A DNA stretch of 64,000 nt from assembly GCF_014203595.1 (NCBI RefSeq), contig NZ_JACHJK010000013.1, positions 186,001-250,000 of the forward strand. Reading direction: 5' to 3'. Positions 35,412 through 44,835 of the stretch are shown in pieces. Below the pieces are notes generated by a model. The model worked only from the letters and a program-made list of their open reading frames with translations, ran no database searches and was not told the origin of the DNA. The position numbers and the translations under genes are program-made. Origin of the DNA: Streptomyces echinatus. GTDB taxonomy: Bacteria > Actinomycetota > Actinomycetes > Streptomycetales > Streptomycetaceae. Each line of letters begins with the position of its first letter. Positions within the stretch are counted from its first letter, which is position 1.

Positions 35412-35628
35412 CCGGGCCTCCGGGCGCGGGTCGGCAAACGGGGCGATGGCGTCTCGGGCAGCATCCTGCCCGCCCGGGCGGAGCCACGCGAGCCGGTCCC
35501 CCGGACAGGCGTACCGCGGGCCGCGGAGCAGGGCTTCGGCTGGGCCCATGATGACGCGTGCGACGGAGGGTGACCAGCGGGTTTCATGGTGTTCACGGGG
35601 CCGGACGCCGGGGGCGGCTCCCGCCCGG

Positions 35629-36192
35629 TCAGACCGCCACGGCGGGGGTCACCGTCAACTGCTGGTAGCCGCCCTCGCTGTGGCGCACGGTGAGGAGCAC
35701 CGCCTCTCCGGGGCGGGCCCGGGTGACGGCCCGGACCAGGTCGGCCGCGGTGTCGACGCGGGCCGAGCCGAACTGGAGCACGACGTCCCCGCGGATCAGG
35801 CCCGCCGTGTAACCGGATCCGGGTACGTGCACGCCCACCACGAGCGCGCCCGGCTTCTCGGCGTCGACGACCTCCAGACCGAGGGTCATGCCGTGCGGGG
35901 CCCGGCCGGGGTCCGGGGCGGCCGAGGGCGGGGTCTTGGCGGCGGGGGCGGACGGCGGGGCCTGGCGTCTCAGTTCGGCGAGCCTGCTCAGGCCGATCAC
36001 CGTGGCGCCGACCGTGCCGACGCCGACGCCCGAGAGCACCAGCACGGTGGCGGTGCACAGGGCGAACAGCAGGGTCCGCAGCCGCCGCCCGCGCCGGCGT
36101 GCGGCGTGCGGGCGGCGGGCGGGGCCGGGGGTGTCGTCGTCCCGTCGGTCCTGACCGGGCATCGGCTTGGGACGCAACGCTGTCTGTTCCAT
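35629..36192 (-). CDS. Membrane-anchored PDZ domain protein
   Basis: A 187-aa protein with a basic cytoplasmic N-terminus (about 45 residues, Arg-rich), one TM helix (LLFALCTATVLVLSGVGVGTV), a short Pro/Ala linker, then a PDZ domain with GLEVVDAEKPGALVVGVHVPGSGYTAGLIRGDVVLQFGSARV-type strands. No protease domain is present, so it resembles a HtrA/DegP PDZ module on its own. It may tether or scaffold an envelope protease. ATG 36192 follows GGAGG. Confidence 0.82.
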   Translation of the reverse strand: MEQTALRPKPMPGQDRRDDDTPGPARRPHAARRRGRRLRTLLFALCTATVLVLSGVGVGTVGATVIGLSRLAELRRQAPPSAPAAKTPPSAAPDPGRAPHGMTLGLEVVDAEKPGALVVGVHVPGSGYTAGLIRGDVVLQFGSARVDTAADLVRAVTRARPGEAVLLTVRHSEGGYQQLTVTPAVAV

Positions 36193-36486
36193 GGTTCGCT
36201 CGCCTCCGGCTGGTGCTCTACCCGGGGCGGGGGGCCGCGACGAGACACGAAAGGGTGAGACTGGCCGGAGGGTGGCGGAGGGTAGCCATGAAGGGCGGCA
36301 CGGCGCGATCCCGCCCCCCACCGGCTCCCTCCGGCACCTCGGCACGCCGCGTGCGCACGGGAGGCACGCGACCGGCCGCGGCCGGGCACGGCCGGGAGGG
36401 TCGCGTCCGGCCGGCCGAACCACTCCGGCGCCCGGCCCCGGTGTTCCGGCCGGACCGCGTCGGCCGCGTCCGTCGCGTGCGGTGTG

Positions 36487-38046
36487 TCAGGCCCTGTGGC
36501 CTCCGCCGTGGCCGCCGTGCGCCGCGCCGTGGTCGAACTTCAGGGCCTCGGGCGGCATGACGACGAAGGGCCGCATCATGCCCATGTCCTCGTGCTCCAG
36601 CAGATGGCAGTGGTACATGAACCGGCCGTACGCGCCGTCGAAGCGGCCCATGATCCGCAGCTGCTGGCTCCCCGGCACCCGGAAGACGTCCTTGTATCGG
36701 CCGAGCAGCTGGAAGTCGGCCAGGTGGATGTGCATCGGGTGCTCGATGGGCGCGAGGTCGAGGAAGCTCCACGGCTCGTGGCTGCCCTCGCCGATGGTGA
36801 AGCCGAGCCCGTCGTTGAACGTGCGCGCGGTGCGCCGGTACGTCTTCGTGGTGCCGTCGGGTCCGGTGATCTGGACGATGCCGTCGGCCGGGAGCCGGAG
36901 GCCCTCCCGGTCCGCGACCTCGGCCATCTCCCAGATCTCCGCATGACCCCCGCCGCCCTTGGTGGCGGGCGGGGTGAGCAGGATCAGACGGTGGCGTGCG
37001 GGATGTCGTGGGTGAGGCGGCGGAAGGACCCGGAGAGCACCTCGGGCAGTTCGAAGGTGTCCTCCTCCCCGCAGCCCTCCCCGACACGGAACTCCGGCAC
37101 GGCCGGATACGCCACGTCACCGGCCGGATCGGGCACTCCCGCGGGCTGGTTGGCGCCCTTGTTCACCAGCCGCAGGGTACGGCCGGCCAGCCGGCGGAAG
37201 TCGGCCAGCAGGTCGAAGCGCTCGGCCGGCGCGGTGGTCAGGACGGGCAAGTTCCCCGTCGAAGTCGACCGGCAAGGGGCGCGGCAGCAGACCGCCGTCA
37301 CTGCCGCCGGTCGGCGACGAGCAGCGGGATCTCCCGGTCCCCGGAGGGCAGCCGGAGGGCGTCCTCCTCGTCGTCACGGACGAGGTAGGTGCCGTACAGG
37401 CCCGTCATCACGTTCCACCGGGTGATGTTCATCGCGTGGTCGTGGTACCACCACTGGACCGCCCGGTGGTCGTTCGGGTACTCCGACAGCTGGGCGTCGC
37501 CGGGCCCACGCCGTTGTCCGTCCAGCCGTCGTTGCCGCCGCCGGTCTGCGCGCCGTGCAGATGGGTCACCACCCAGGCGGGCAGGGCGGCGACGTCCTTG
37601 TTCGGCTCGACGCCTTCGCGGCCGGGTTCGGTGGTGGCCTGCGGGCGGCCGTCCGTGCGCCGCGGCACCTCCACGGCGGTGACCGGGTACTCGCCGTCCT
37701 TCGGGATGCGGTTGGTCCAGGCGATGCGGACGCGCTGTCCGCGCCGTACCTCGATGGTCGGGCCCGGCACCTGGCCGTCGTAGCCCCACATCAGGGTCGG
37801 CGGTAACTGCGGGTGCAGACGCACCCGGGCCGGGCGCAGGGCTATCTCGGTCTCGCACCGTACGTCGCCCGCGGCGGGCCGCAGCACCGGCGGCACCGTC
37901 AACGGCGCGACGTACGGCATGAGTTCGTTGTTCTCGGGCCTCTTCGCCGCCCTGTCGGCCGTGGTCTCTCCGACGAGCCGCCCGATGATCTCGGTCAAGG
38001 CCGAACACCCCCGTGTGTTCCGCGGTCGTTGTCTCTCCTTCCGCAA
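36487..38046 (-). pseudogene. Multicopper oxidase pseudogene (phenoxazinone synthase/cuproxidase type)
   Basis: Pieces of one multicopper oxidase lie in order but in different frames. The N-terminal piece (TTG near 37998 or the 38046 start) has LMWGYDGQVPGPT and VVTHLHG. A frameshift near 37503 leads to YPNDHRAVQWWYHDHAMNITR. At about 37310 the frame ends in LLVADR and jumps to SDGGLLPRP, losing roughly 90-100 residues of the middle domain. Another shift near 37250 leads to LPVLTTAPAERFDLLADF, and one near 37000 to RLILLTPPATK and the C-terminal copper sites HPMHIHL and YHCHLLEHEDMGMM. Four frame breaks and one deletion make function unlikely. Copper-site motifs themselves are still intact, so decay is recent. 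Confidence 0.88.
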
Positions 38047-38110
38047 GACTCACGAGGGCTCACCGGCGTTCCCTGAAGGCCCGATTCCGTACGCGGAGAT
38101 TCCGCGACCG

Positions 38111-40315
38111 TCAGCCGCGCGCCAGGACCGGCACGGCGGGGGCCCGGGCCGGTACGACGGGTGCCGGGACCGGTGCGACGGGCGGGTGGTCCGGCAGGAA
38201 GCCGTGGGCGCGGCGGCCGAGCCACGCCGCCTTGTAGCGGTCGGCCTCCCGGTGCCAGTGGAGGATCCCGGCCAGCCAGTTCTGCAGGTCCAGCACATAG
38301 GCGCCCACGGCCGTGCGCGCGTCGGCGGACAGTCCGAAGTCGTCGCAGAGAACCGGCAGTTCATGGGCGATCACGTGCTGGAACTGCTCCATGCGCTGGG
38401 TCATCAGGTCATGGACGACGCGCAGCGCGTCCGGGTAGTCCACGCCGAAGAAGTTCTGCACGACCAGGACGGCGTTGTGGATCTCGCCCTCGTACTCGAT
38501 CTCCTTCTGGTAGGAGAAGACGTCGTTGACGAGGCAGGCCCAGTCGATGGCGGCGTTCTCCAGGGAGCGCACCGGACCGCTGGCGTACACCTCGGGCGGG
38601 ATCGCCGGGCCGTGGCCCATCCGGCACAGGCTGAGGGTGAGGTCCGAGCCGAAGGTGGAGCGCCGCATCTCCAGGTAGTCGACCGGGTCGGGGACGCGGT
38701 TCTGCAGCTGGTTGGAGAGCTCCCAGACCCAGCTCTCGGTCATGGCGTCCACGGAGGCCTTGAGGGTGCGCCGCTGGCCGGCGGTCATCCCGGCCGTGGT
38801 GCGGGTCCACAGGTCGATCAGTCCGCGTTCCATGGCGTCGCCGGCGACGACGGCCGGCTCACCCTCGACGGCCATGCACTCCGACAGCCGGGCCGTGGTC
38901 AGCCGGGCGGCGGCGAGGTCCCGGCGGTGGCCGTACACCAGCGGGTAGTAGTCGTCGCCGTAGGTGCCCCAGGCGAGCCACTGGGCGCTGAGGTCGAGGG
39001 CCTCCGCGGTGGCGTCCGGGTCCAGTCCTGCGGAGCACAGCGCGAGGTCGTACGCGGCGAGCTTGTCCTCGTCCCAGACACCCTCCCGGAGGATGCCCAT
39101 GCGGTGGCACCAGTCGAGGAGGCGGCCCCGGGCCCCGTCGAGGTGGGGGCTGAGACCCAGCTCGTACGGCATGTGCAGATCGGGGATGCGGGACGGTCCG
39201 ACCTTCTGGTGGGGCACGTGGGAGTAGGCGCGCAGCCGGTCCCGGGCGGCCGCGGCGAGGAGCGCGCCGACATCGGCGGCGGAGGTGCCGGGGCCGCTCG
39301 GCGACTGCCAGGGCGAGCCGGACCGGGCGCCCTGGTTCATGTAGCGGCTGGAGCGCAGGTGCCACTCGTGGCCGCCGGACTGCCAGTCCTGCAGACCCTT
39401 GGTGTAGGCGGCGACGGCGGCGGCCTCGCCGGGTGTGAGGCCCTTCTCCAGGGCTACGGCGGGGACTTCGGTGAGCGCGGTGTGCTCGAACTGGTGGAGC
39501 CGGGAGGTGAGGACGTCGTTGACGGTGTCGGCGGCCTCCTGGGTGGTGCAGCCGAAGAACTTCTCCAGGACCAGCACGCCGTTGCTGTTCTCGCCCTCGT
39601 CCTCGACCTCGCGCTGGTAGGAGAACAGGTCGTTGCGCAGGTGGACGGCGTCGGCGAACGTCTCCATGAGGACGCGCAGCGGCCGGGTGCCGGCGACGGA
39701 CGCGGGCACCTCGGCGGTCGCGTACTCCACGAGCCCGGCCGACCAGGGGGCGCCGCCCACCTTGCGGCGCATCTCGATGTATTCGACGGGGTTGGCGATC
39801 CGCCCCTCGTGGATGTTGGACAGCTCCCACATCGACTCGTTGAGCAGGTGCTCGGTGGCGACGGAGAACCGGCGGCGCCAGTCCACCGACATCGACGGCA
39901 CCGTGCGCTCCCACAGGTCCTTCAGGCCCGCCTCGACGGGGTTCTCCGGCTCGGGCACGGCGGTCGACGGGTCGAGCGGCATGAACAGCGGCAGACGGTC
40001 CAGGTGCGCCTTTCCGGCGGCGCGGTCGGGGGTGCGCTTGAACATGTCGAGGAAGTGGTCGTCGAAGAAGAACACCCATACGTACCAGTCGGTGATCAGC
40101 GAGAGAGCGGGGCCGTCGCAGTCGGGGTGGGTGTAGGAGCACAGGAGCCCGTAGTCGTGCGCCTCCAGGTCGGCCTGCTCCCAGATCCCGGAGCCCTCCA
40201 GCATGCCCATCTCGCGGGCCCACCGGGTGGAGTGGGCCCGGGCCTCGTCCAGGTGCGGGTTGAGGCGCGCGGGATACGGCATGTAGAAGTGCGGGAGTTC
40301 GAACGGCTGCGTCAT
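38111..40315 (-). CDS. geoA: Bifunctional germacradienol/geosmin synthase
   Basis: A 734-aa two-domain class I terpene synthase that converts farnesyl diphosphate to germacradienol and then to geosmin. The N-terminal domain starts QPFELPHFYMPYPARLNPHL and carries the metal motif DDHFLD and the NSE motif NDLFSYQREVE. The C-terminal domain, after a linker near residues 340-375, repeats the fold with IPDLHMPYELGLSPHL, DDYYPL and NDVFSYQKEIE. The C-terminus ends in a Pro/Ala-rich low-complexity tail. ATG 40315 gives the conserved N-terminus. The longer upstream frame is not conserved-looking. Confidence 0.97.
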   Translation of the reverse strand: MTQPFELPHFYMPYPARLNPHLDEARAHSTRWAREMGMLEGSGIWEQADLEAHDYGLLCSYTHPDCDGPALSLITDWYVWVFFFDDHFLDMFKRTPDRAAGKAHLDRLPLFMPLDPSTAVPEPENPVEAGLKDLWERTVPSMSVDWRRRFSVATEHLLNESMWELSNIHEGRIANPVEYIEMRRKVGGAPWSAGLVEYATAEVPASVAGTRPLRVLMETFADAVHLRNDLFSYQREVEDEGENSNGVLVLEKFFGCTTQEAADTVNDVLTSRLHQFEHTALTEVPAVALEKGLTPGEAAAVAAYTKGLQDWQSGGHEWHLRSSRYMNQGARSGSPWQSPSGPGTSAADVGALLAAAARDRLRAYSHVPHQKVGPSRIPDLHMPYELGLSPHLDGARGRLLDWCHRMGILREGVWDEDKLAAYDLALCSAGLDPDATAEALDLSAQWLAWGTYGDDYYPLVYGHRRDLAAARLTTARLSECMAVEGEPAVVAGDAMERGLIDLWTRTTAGMTAGQRRTLKASVDAMTESWVWELSNQLQNRVPDPVDYLEMRRSTFGSDLTLSLCRMGHGPAIPPEVYASGPVRSLENAAIDWACLVNDVFSYQKEIEYEGEIHNAVLVVQNFFGVDYPDALRVVHDLMTQRMEQFQHVIAHELPVLCDDFGLSADARTAVGAYVLDLQNWLAGILHWHREADRYKAAWLGRRAHGFLPDHPPVAPVPAPVVPARAPAVPVLARG

Positions 40316-40469
40316 GGCCCGGGCTCTACCCGCGGCTCCGGACCCGCATCCGCCCGGCGGCACATGATCACACCATCGCGTGAACCGCCCCCGAAACGTG
40401 GATCCGTGGTGGTGACTTGTGGCGTCGGCGCCCTTGCCGTGCCCGCGCGCGCGGGCCACGGTAGGCGGC

Positions 40470-41288
40470 ATGACCTCCTTCGTGCTGCCCCATGAGGTGC
40501 ACGGCGACGGCGCCCACAAGGTGTTCGCCGTGCACGGCTGGTTCGCCGACCGGTCCGCCTTCGCGGCCGTCCTGCCGGACCTCGACCGCACCTCCTTCAG
40601 CTATGCGCTGGTCGACCTGCGCGGATACGGCGAGGCCCGGGACGCCACGGGCTCGTACACGACGGCCGAGGCGGCCGTGGACCTGGTGGAGCTGGCGGAC
40701 CGGCTCGGCTGGGCGCGGTTCTCGGTGATCGGGCACTCGATGGGCGGCGCGGTGGCCCAGCGGCTGCTCACCGTGGCCCCGCACCGGCTGCGCCGGATCG
40801 CCGGCGTCTCGCCCGTGCCCGCGTCGGGCATGCCGTTGGCCGGCGAGCAGGCGGTGCTGTTCGCGGACGCGGCGCACCGGGCGGAGAACCGGCGCACGAT
40901 CATCGACTTCACCACCGGGGGCCGCCGGCCCGCCGCCTGGCTGGACCGGATGGTCGACCGCTCGCTGGAGCGCAGCGACGCCAAGGCGTTCCGGGCCTGG
41001 CTGGACTCCTGGGCGGGGGACGACTTCAGCACCGACGTCGAGGGCAGCGAGGTGCCGGCGCTCGCCGTGGCCGGCGAGCTCGACCCGGCGCTGTCGCCGG
41101 AGGTCATGCGGCAGACCTGGATGTCCTGGTACCCGCGGGCCCGGCTCGCCGTACTGCCCGGCGCCGGCCACTACGCGATGGACGAGACCCCGCTGGAGCT
41201 GGTCCGTACCGTCGAGGACTTCCTGCGGGCGGACGACGCGGACGGGACGGACGCCGCCCCGGGGGCGGCCCGGGGCGAGCCGGCGTGA
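40470..41288 (+). CDS. Alpha/beta hydrolase
   Basis: A 272-aa hydrolase, start ATG 40470 (the in-frame ATG 51 bases upstream gives a basic, non-conserved tail). The nucleophile elbow is GHSMGG, the acid Asp lies in AGELDPALS, and the His in PGAGHYAMDE. VHGWFADRSAF supplies the oxyanion region. Its stop overlaps the start of the P450 by four bases (GTGA), so the two are translationally coupled and probably act on the same small molecule. It is divergent from geosmin synthase. Confidence 0.88.
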   Translation: MTSFVLPHEVHGDGAHKVFAVHGWFADRSAFAAVLPDLDRTSFSYALVDLRGYGEARDATGSYTTAEAAVDLVELADRLGWARFSVIGHSMGGAVAQRLLTVAPHRLRRIAGVSPVPASGMPLAGEQAVLFADAAHRAENRRTIIDFTTGGRRPAAWLDRMVDRSLERSDAKAFRAWLDSWAGDDFSTDVEGSEVPALAVAGELDPALSPEVMRQTWMSWYPRARLAVLPGAGHYAMDETPLELVRTVEDFLRADDADGTDAAPGAARGEPA

Positions 41289-42550
41289 GCGTGCGCGAGG
41301 CGCCGCCGGTGCCGGACGTCTTCGATCCGCGCCGGTACGCCGCCGGGGTGCCGTACGACGACTACCGCGTGCTGCGCGACCACCATCCGGTGGCCTGGCA
41401 GGAGGAGCCCGAGGTGCTGGGCTGGCCGGCCGGGCCCGGGTTCTGGGCGGTGACCCGGCACGTGGACGTCGTGCGGGTGCTGAAGGACGCCGGAACGTAC
41501 TCCTCGTACGCCGGTGCGACCCAGATCCGTGACCCCGATCCGGAGGACCTGCCGTTCATCCGCCGGATGATGCTCAATCAGGACCCCCCGGGCCACGGCC
41601 GTCTGCGCCGGCTGGTGAGCCGTGCCTTCACGCCGGGCCGTGTCGAGCGCTTCGCGGCCGTCGCCCGGGAGCGGGCGCGGGCGCTGCTCGCGGGCGCCCT
41701 GGCGCAGGCGCGGGAGGGCGACGGCACGGTCGATCTGGTGTCCGCCGTCACCGACGAGTACGCCCTGCTGAACCTGGCGGACCTGCTGGGCGTCCCGGAG
41801 AGCGACCGGCGGCTGCTGCTGCGCTGGACCCAGCGGGTCATCGGCTACCAGGACCCGGACGAGGCGGGGCCGCCGGTGCGGGACGGGGCGGGCAGGCCGG
41901 TCGATCCGCGGTCTCCGGCGATGCTGCGGGACATGTTCGACTACGCCGGGCAGCTGGCCGCGTTCAAGCGCCGGTGTCCCGCCGACGACATCATGACGTC
42001 CCTCGGCCACGAGGCGGAACTCGCCGGTGCCGAGCTGGAGATGTTCTTCTTCCTGCTGACGGTGGCGGGCAACGACACCGTGCGCGGCGCGGCCCCGGGC
42101 GGCCTGCTGGCGCTGGCGGAGCATCCGGAGGCGTACGAGACGCTCCGCGCCAAAAAGGCCGGGCTCGCGTCCGCGGGGGACGAGCTGCTGCGCTGGCATC
42201 CGCCGGTGCTGACGTTCCGCCGGACGGCCGTGCGGGACACCGAGCTGGCGGGCCGGCGGATCCGGGCGGGTGACAAGGTGGTGGTGTTCCACGCCTCGGC
42301 CAACCGGGACGAGCGCGTCTTCGCCGCGCCGGAGCGGCTCGACCTCACCCGCTCCCCCAATCCGCACGTCTCGTTCGGCGACGGCCCGCACGTCTGTCTG
42401 GGCACCCACTTCGCACGGCTGCAACTGCGGCTGCTGCACGAGGAGGTGCTGCGTGTCCTGCCGGAGCCGCCGCGCCTCGCCGGACCGGCCGGACGGCTGG
42501 TGTCGAACTTCATCAACGGCGTCAAGTCACTCCGGGTGCACCTGGCCTGA
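41285..42550 (+). CDS. Cytochrome P450
   Basis: A 421-aa soluble bacterial P450. The I-helix oxygen-binding motif reads AGNDT, the ExxR motif is ELLR in DELLRWHPPVL, and the heme loop FGDGPHVCLG has the Cys thiolate at residue 371. FITNGVKSL-like residues near the end are typical of CYP families acting on lipids/terpenoids. No ferredoxin or reductase is nearby. The coupled hydrolase and adjacent geosmin synthase suggest, but do not show, a terpenoid substrate. Its last 24 bases overlap the convergent ARMT1-type gene. Confidence 0.9.
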   Translation: MSVREAPPVPDVFDPRRYAAGVPYDDYRVLRDHHPVAWQEEPEVLGWPAGPGFWAVTRHVDVVRVLKDAGTYSSYAGATQIRDPDPEDLPFIRRMMLNQDPPGHGRLRRLVSRAFTPGRVERFAAVARERARALLAGALAQAREGDGTVDLVSAVTDEYALLNLADLLGVPESDRRLLLRWTQRVIGYQDPDEAGPPVRDGAGRPVDPRSPAMLRDMFDYAGQLAAFKRRCPADDIMTSLGHEAELAGAELEMFFFLLTVAGNDTVRGAAPGGLLALAEHPEAYETLRAKKAGLASAGDELLRWHPPVLTFRRTAVRDTELAGRRIRAGDKVVVFHASANRDERVFAAPERLDLTRSPNPHVSFGDGPHVCLGTHFARLQLRLLHEEVLRVLPEPPRLAGPAGRLVSNFINGVKSLRVHLA

Positions 42551-43726
42551 CGGGTCGGCCTGGATCAGGGCGTGCGTGCCGCTGGTCCGCCAGCTCTGTT
42601 CCCCGGCCGCCACCAGCGCGGCCTCGGTGGCCGCGGACAGGCCGGTGATCACGTCGGACTTGAGGGTGCGCAGCGCGGCGACCGGTCCGGGGAAGTACGC
42701 GGTCGTCCGGCGGAAGGGCGTGGTCGGCGGCCACCGCCGGTCGCCCACCAGGCGGCGGTAGTTGAGGTCGCCCTTGACGATGGTCAGGGTGGCCGCCGCG
42801 AACTCGGCGCGCAGGTCGTCGGGCATGTCGGCGTACGGCAGCGGGGCGCAGGAGAACGGGTGCGCGCGGACGGCGAGCCGGCCGTCGGCCATGGCCGACC
42901 AGAGCACGCGCGCGTGCTCGGCGGCCGCGCCGCCGGCCGTGCGCAGCCGGCGCAGAGCGTCGACCACGTCGGCGGTGGTGGCGTCGGAGACGTAGTACGG
43001 GTACGGCTTGACGTGCAGGACGGCCCGCGCGGTCCGGCCGCCGGCGAGGAGGTGGGCGATCAGCAGCAGGTCGGGGACGAGTTCACGGCCCGCGTTGTCG
43101 GCGACGAGCACGAGCGTGCCCGTCTCGTCGGGCGGCAGCAGCGACCACAGGACGTCGCTGTCGTCGGCGACCAGCCCGGGGGACGCCTCCCGGGCCTCGG
43201 CGCCCGCGGCGGAGAGCCGGAAGCCGAGATCGGCGCGGTTGCCCCACAGCGAGCCGTGCAGCAGGGCCTTCGCCCGCTCCTGCTCCGGCAGGTCGCGCAG
43301 GCCGTCCAGGGCGGCCAGTTCCTCGTCGGTCTCGGGGGCGTCGAGTTCGGCGCGCTTGAAGGGGCGGAACGGGTCGACGCCCTGCCAGGGGCCCGGGCCG
43401 AACCAGCCGACGGCGTCGAGCAGCCGGCGGTAGAAGTAGCTCTCCGACCACAGCCAGGGTGCGTCGAACCAGGGGCGCCCGGTGTGGCCGGCCAGGCCCC
43501 AGCCGTGCCACCGGTCACGGTCCGGGGCGTCGGCGGGAAGCGGCTCGATCGTCCCTTCGGTGCAGCTCCTCAGCAGCTCGTCCAGCGCCCGGTGCTGCCC
43601 GGGGCCGTACGGGAAGGCGTCCCGCACCTGCCCGATGATCGCGGGGTGCCGCTCGGCCAGCACACTGTGCGGGAACGAGCCGGGTTCGTTGCCGAGGATC
43701 ACGGGTGCGAACGGGGTGTCGGGCAT
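42527..43726 (-). CDS. ARMT1/DUF89-type damage-control phosphatase
   Basis: A 399-aa metal-dependent phosphatase of the DUF89 family, thought to dephosphorylate damaged or excess sugar and nucleotide phosphates. LVADNAGRELVPDLL gives the metal-binding DNxGxE...D motif, and IVKGDLNYRRLVGDRRW the phosphate-binding Lys/Asp. The N-terminal half (WFDAPWLWSESYFYRRLLDAVGWFGPGPWQGVDPF) fits the ARMT1-like helical domain. ATG 43726 is preferred, but GTG 43735 is also possible. Its 3' end overlaps the P450 gene. Confidence 0.85.
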   Translation of the reverse strand: MPDTPFAPVILGNEPGSFPHSVLAERHPAIIGQVRDAFPYGPGQHRALDELLRSCTEGTIEPLPADAPDRDRWHGWGLAGHTGRPWFDAPWLWSESYFYRRLLDAVGWFGPGPWQGVDPFRPFKRAELDAPETDEELAALDGLRDLPEQERAKALLHGSLWGNRADLGFRLSAAGAEAREASPGLVADDSDVLWSLLPPDETGTLVLVADNAGRELVPDLLLIAHLLAGGRTARAVLHVKPYPYYVSDATTADVVDALRRLRTAGGAAAEHARVLWSAMADGRLAVRAHPFSCAPLPYADMPDDLRAEFAAATLTIVKGDLNYRRLVGDRRWPPTTPFRRTTAYFPGPVAALRTLKSDVITGLSAATEAALVAAGEQSWRTSGTHALIQADPSGQVHPE

Positions 43727-43748
43727 GCCCGTCACCGTATCGCGGGCG

Positions 43749-44396
43749 TCAGGCGGTGCGGACCTCCCGCTCCAGCTGCGTGGCGAGGGTGACGTAGCGG
43801 GGGCGCCGGTGCACCGGGACGAGGCCCCGGATCACGAGGTGCCACATCTCGGCGACCCGGCGCGGCAGCCGTCCGACCGGTTCGAGCGAGCGGCCGGCGA
43901 CCCGGGTGCCGATGAAGAAGCACACGAGGGAGTGGGCGACGACGCCGACGTCCACATCGCCGTGCAGATCGGCTTCTCTGACGGCTCCGGTGAACTTGCG
44001 GGTGGCGAAGTCGAGCCACTCGGTGAACGGATGCCGCAGCGGCGGCCGTACGGCGATGTCCGCGGTGGCGAGGCGGAGTCCGGCACGCGGCACGGGATCC
44101 TCCACGGCGAGCCGGGCGATCCCGAACGTGGTCCGCATCAGGGCCTCCAGGGAGGAGCCGCCGCGGCTCTCGGCGTCGGCCACGACCCGTTGCGCGGCTC
44201 TGGACTGGAGCTGCAGGATGGCGTGGGCCAGGTCCTCCTTGGCGGCGAAGTGGAAGTACAGGGCGCCCTTGGTGACCTTCGCGTGTGCGACGATGTCGCT
44301 CAGGCTGGTGGACTCGTAGCCGCGTTGGTCGAACAGGTCGGCGGCGGCCGTGATGATCGTGGCGCGGGTCTGTTCAGCGCGTAACTGCCTCGCCAT
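43749..44396 (-). CDS. cprB: Gamma-butyrolactone receptor-like TetR regulator (CprB type)
   Basis: A 215-aa TetR-family DNA-binding protein. The N-terminal domain (ARQLRAEQTRATIITAA, then LSDIVAHAKVTKGALYFHFAAKEDLAHAILQLQS) is the near-invariant HTH of ArpA/ScbR/CprB. The C-terminal ligand domain has RAGLRLATADIAVRPPLRHPFTEW and EMWHLVIRGLVPV. From memory it follows Streptomyces coelicolor CprB, which is also near the geosmin gene. ATG 44396 sits after GGAGGAGAGGGG. It probably represses its own gene through the site at 44433-44460. Confidence 0.88.
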   Translation of the reverse strand: MARQLRAEQTRATIITAAADLFDQRGYESTSLSDIVAHAKVTKGALYFHFAAKEDLAHAILQLQSRAAQRVVADAESRGGSSLEALMRTTFGIARLAVEDPVPRAGLRLATADIAVRPPLRHPFTEWLDFATRKFTGAVREADLHGDVDVGVVAHSLVCFFIGTRVAGRSLEPVGRLPRRVAEMWHLVIRGLVPVHRRPRYVTLATQLEREVRTA

Positions 44397-44835
44397 CCCG
44401 GGACCCCTCTCCTCCCACCTCAAAAGAACAGGACATGCGGTTTGTTTTAACCCCCCGCATACGATAACTCACCCAGCGGCAACGGGAGTCCAGCGCGTCA
44501 CCCGCGCGGAGGACAGACGTGCCGGCGGCACGCCGATGACCGGCCGGGCACAGGCGGCCGGCACGACGAGCGAGATCACGTCGGCTTCCCCCTTCGTCAC
44601 CGGCCGACGCCCGGCGGCCAGGAGGCGACCGGCGCCGCACCCATGATCGACACGATACGAGGCGGGCGGGCGGCTCCTCAACGGGGCGTGGGAACAGGCG
44701 CAAAACGGCAGAACCGGTCGGTGCCTTCGCGCCCCTCCGGTGACGGGCGCGCCGGACCGGCTGAACAGGGGGCACCCCGGCGCCGTACTGGACGCCGCAG
44801 ACCCTGTTCCCGCGCCTGCCGAGGAGACGTTCCGG
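44397..44835. other. 439-bp divergent intergenic region
   Basis: Between cprB (-) and the LPMO gene (+). Apart from the ARE-like site near cprB, no supported gene or strong hairpin was found. Frames running through it are GC-driven and lack ribosome-binding sites. Confidence 0.5.
44433..44460. promoter_or_regulatory. Possible autoregulatory (ARE-like) operator of cprB
   Basis: ACATGCGGTTTGTTTT followed by CCCCCCGCAT contains inverted ATGCGG/CCGCAT arms around an A/T-rich core and a GGTTTGTTT half-site like those bound by butyrolactone receptors. It lies about 40 bases upstream of the cprB start. Confidence 0.45.
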
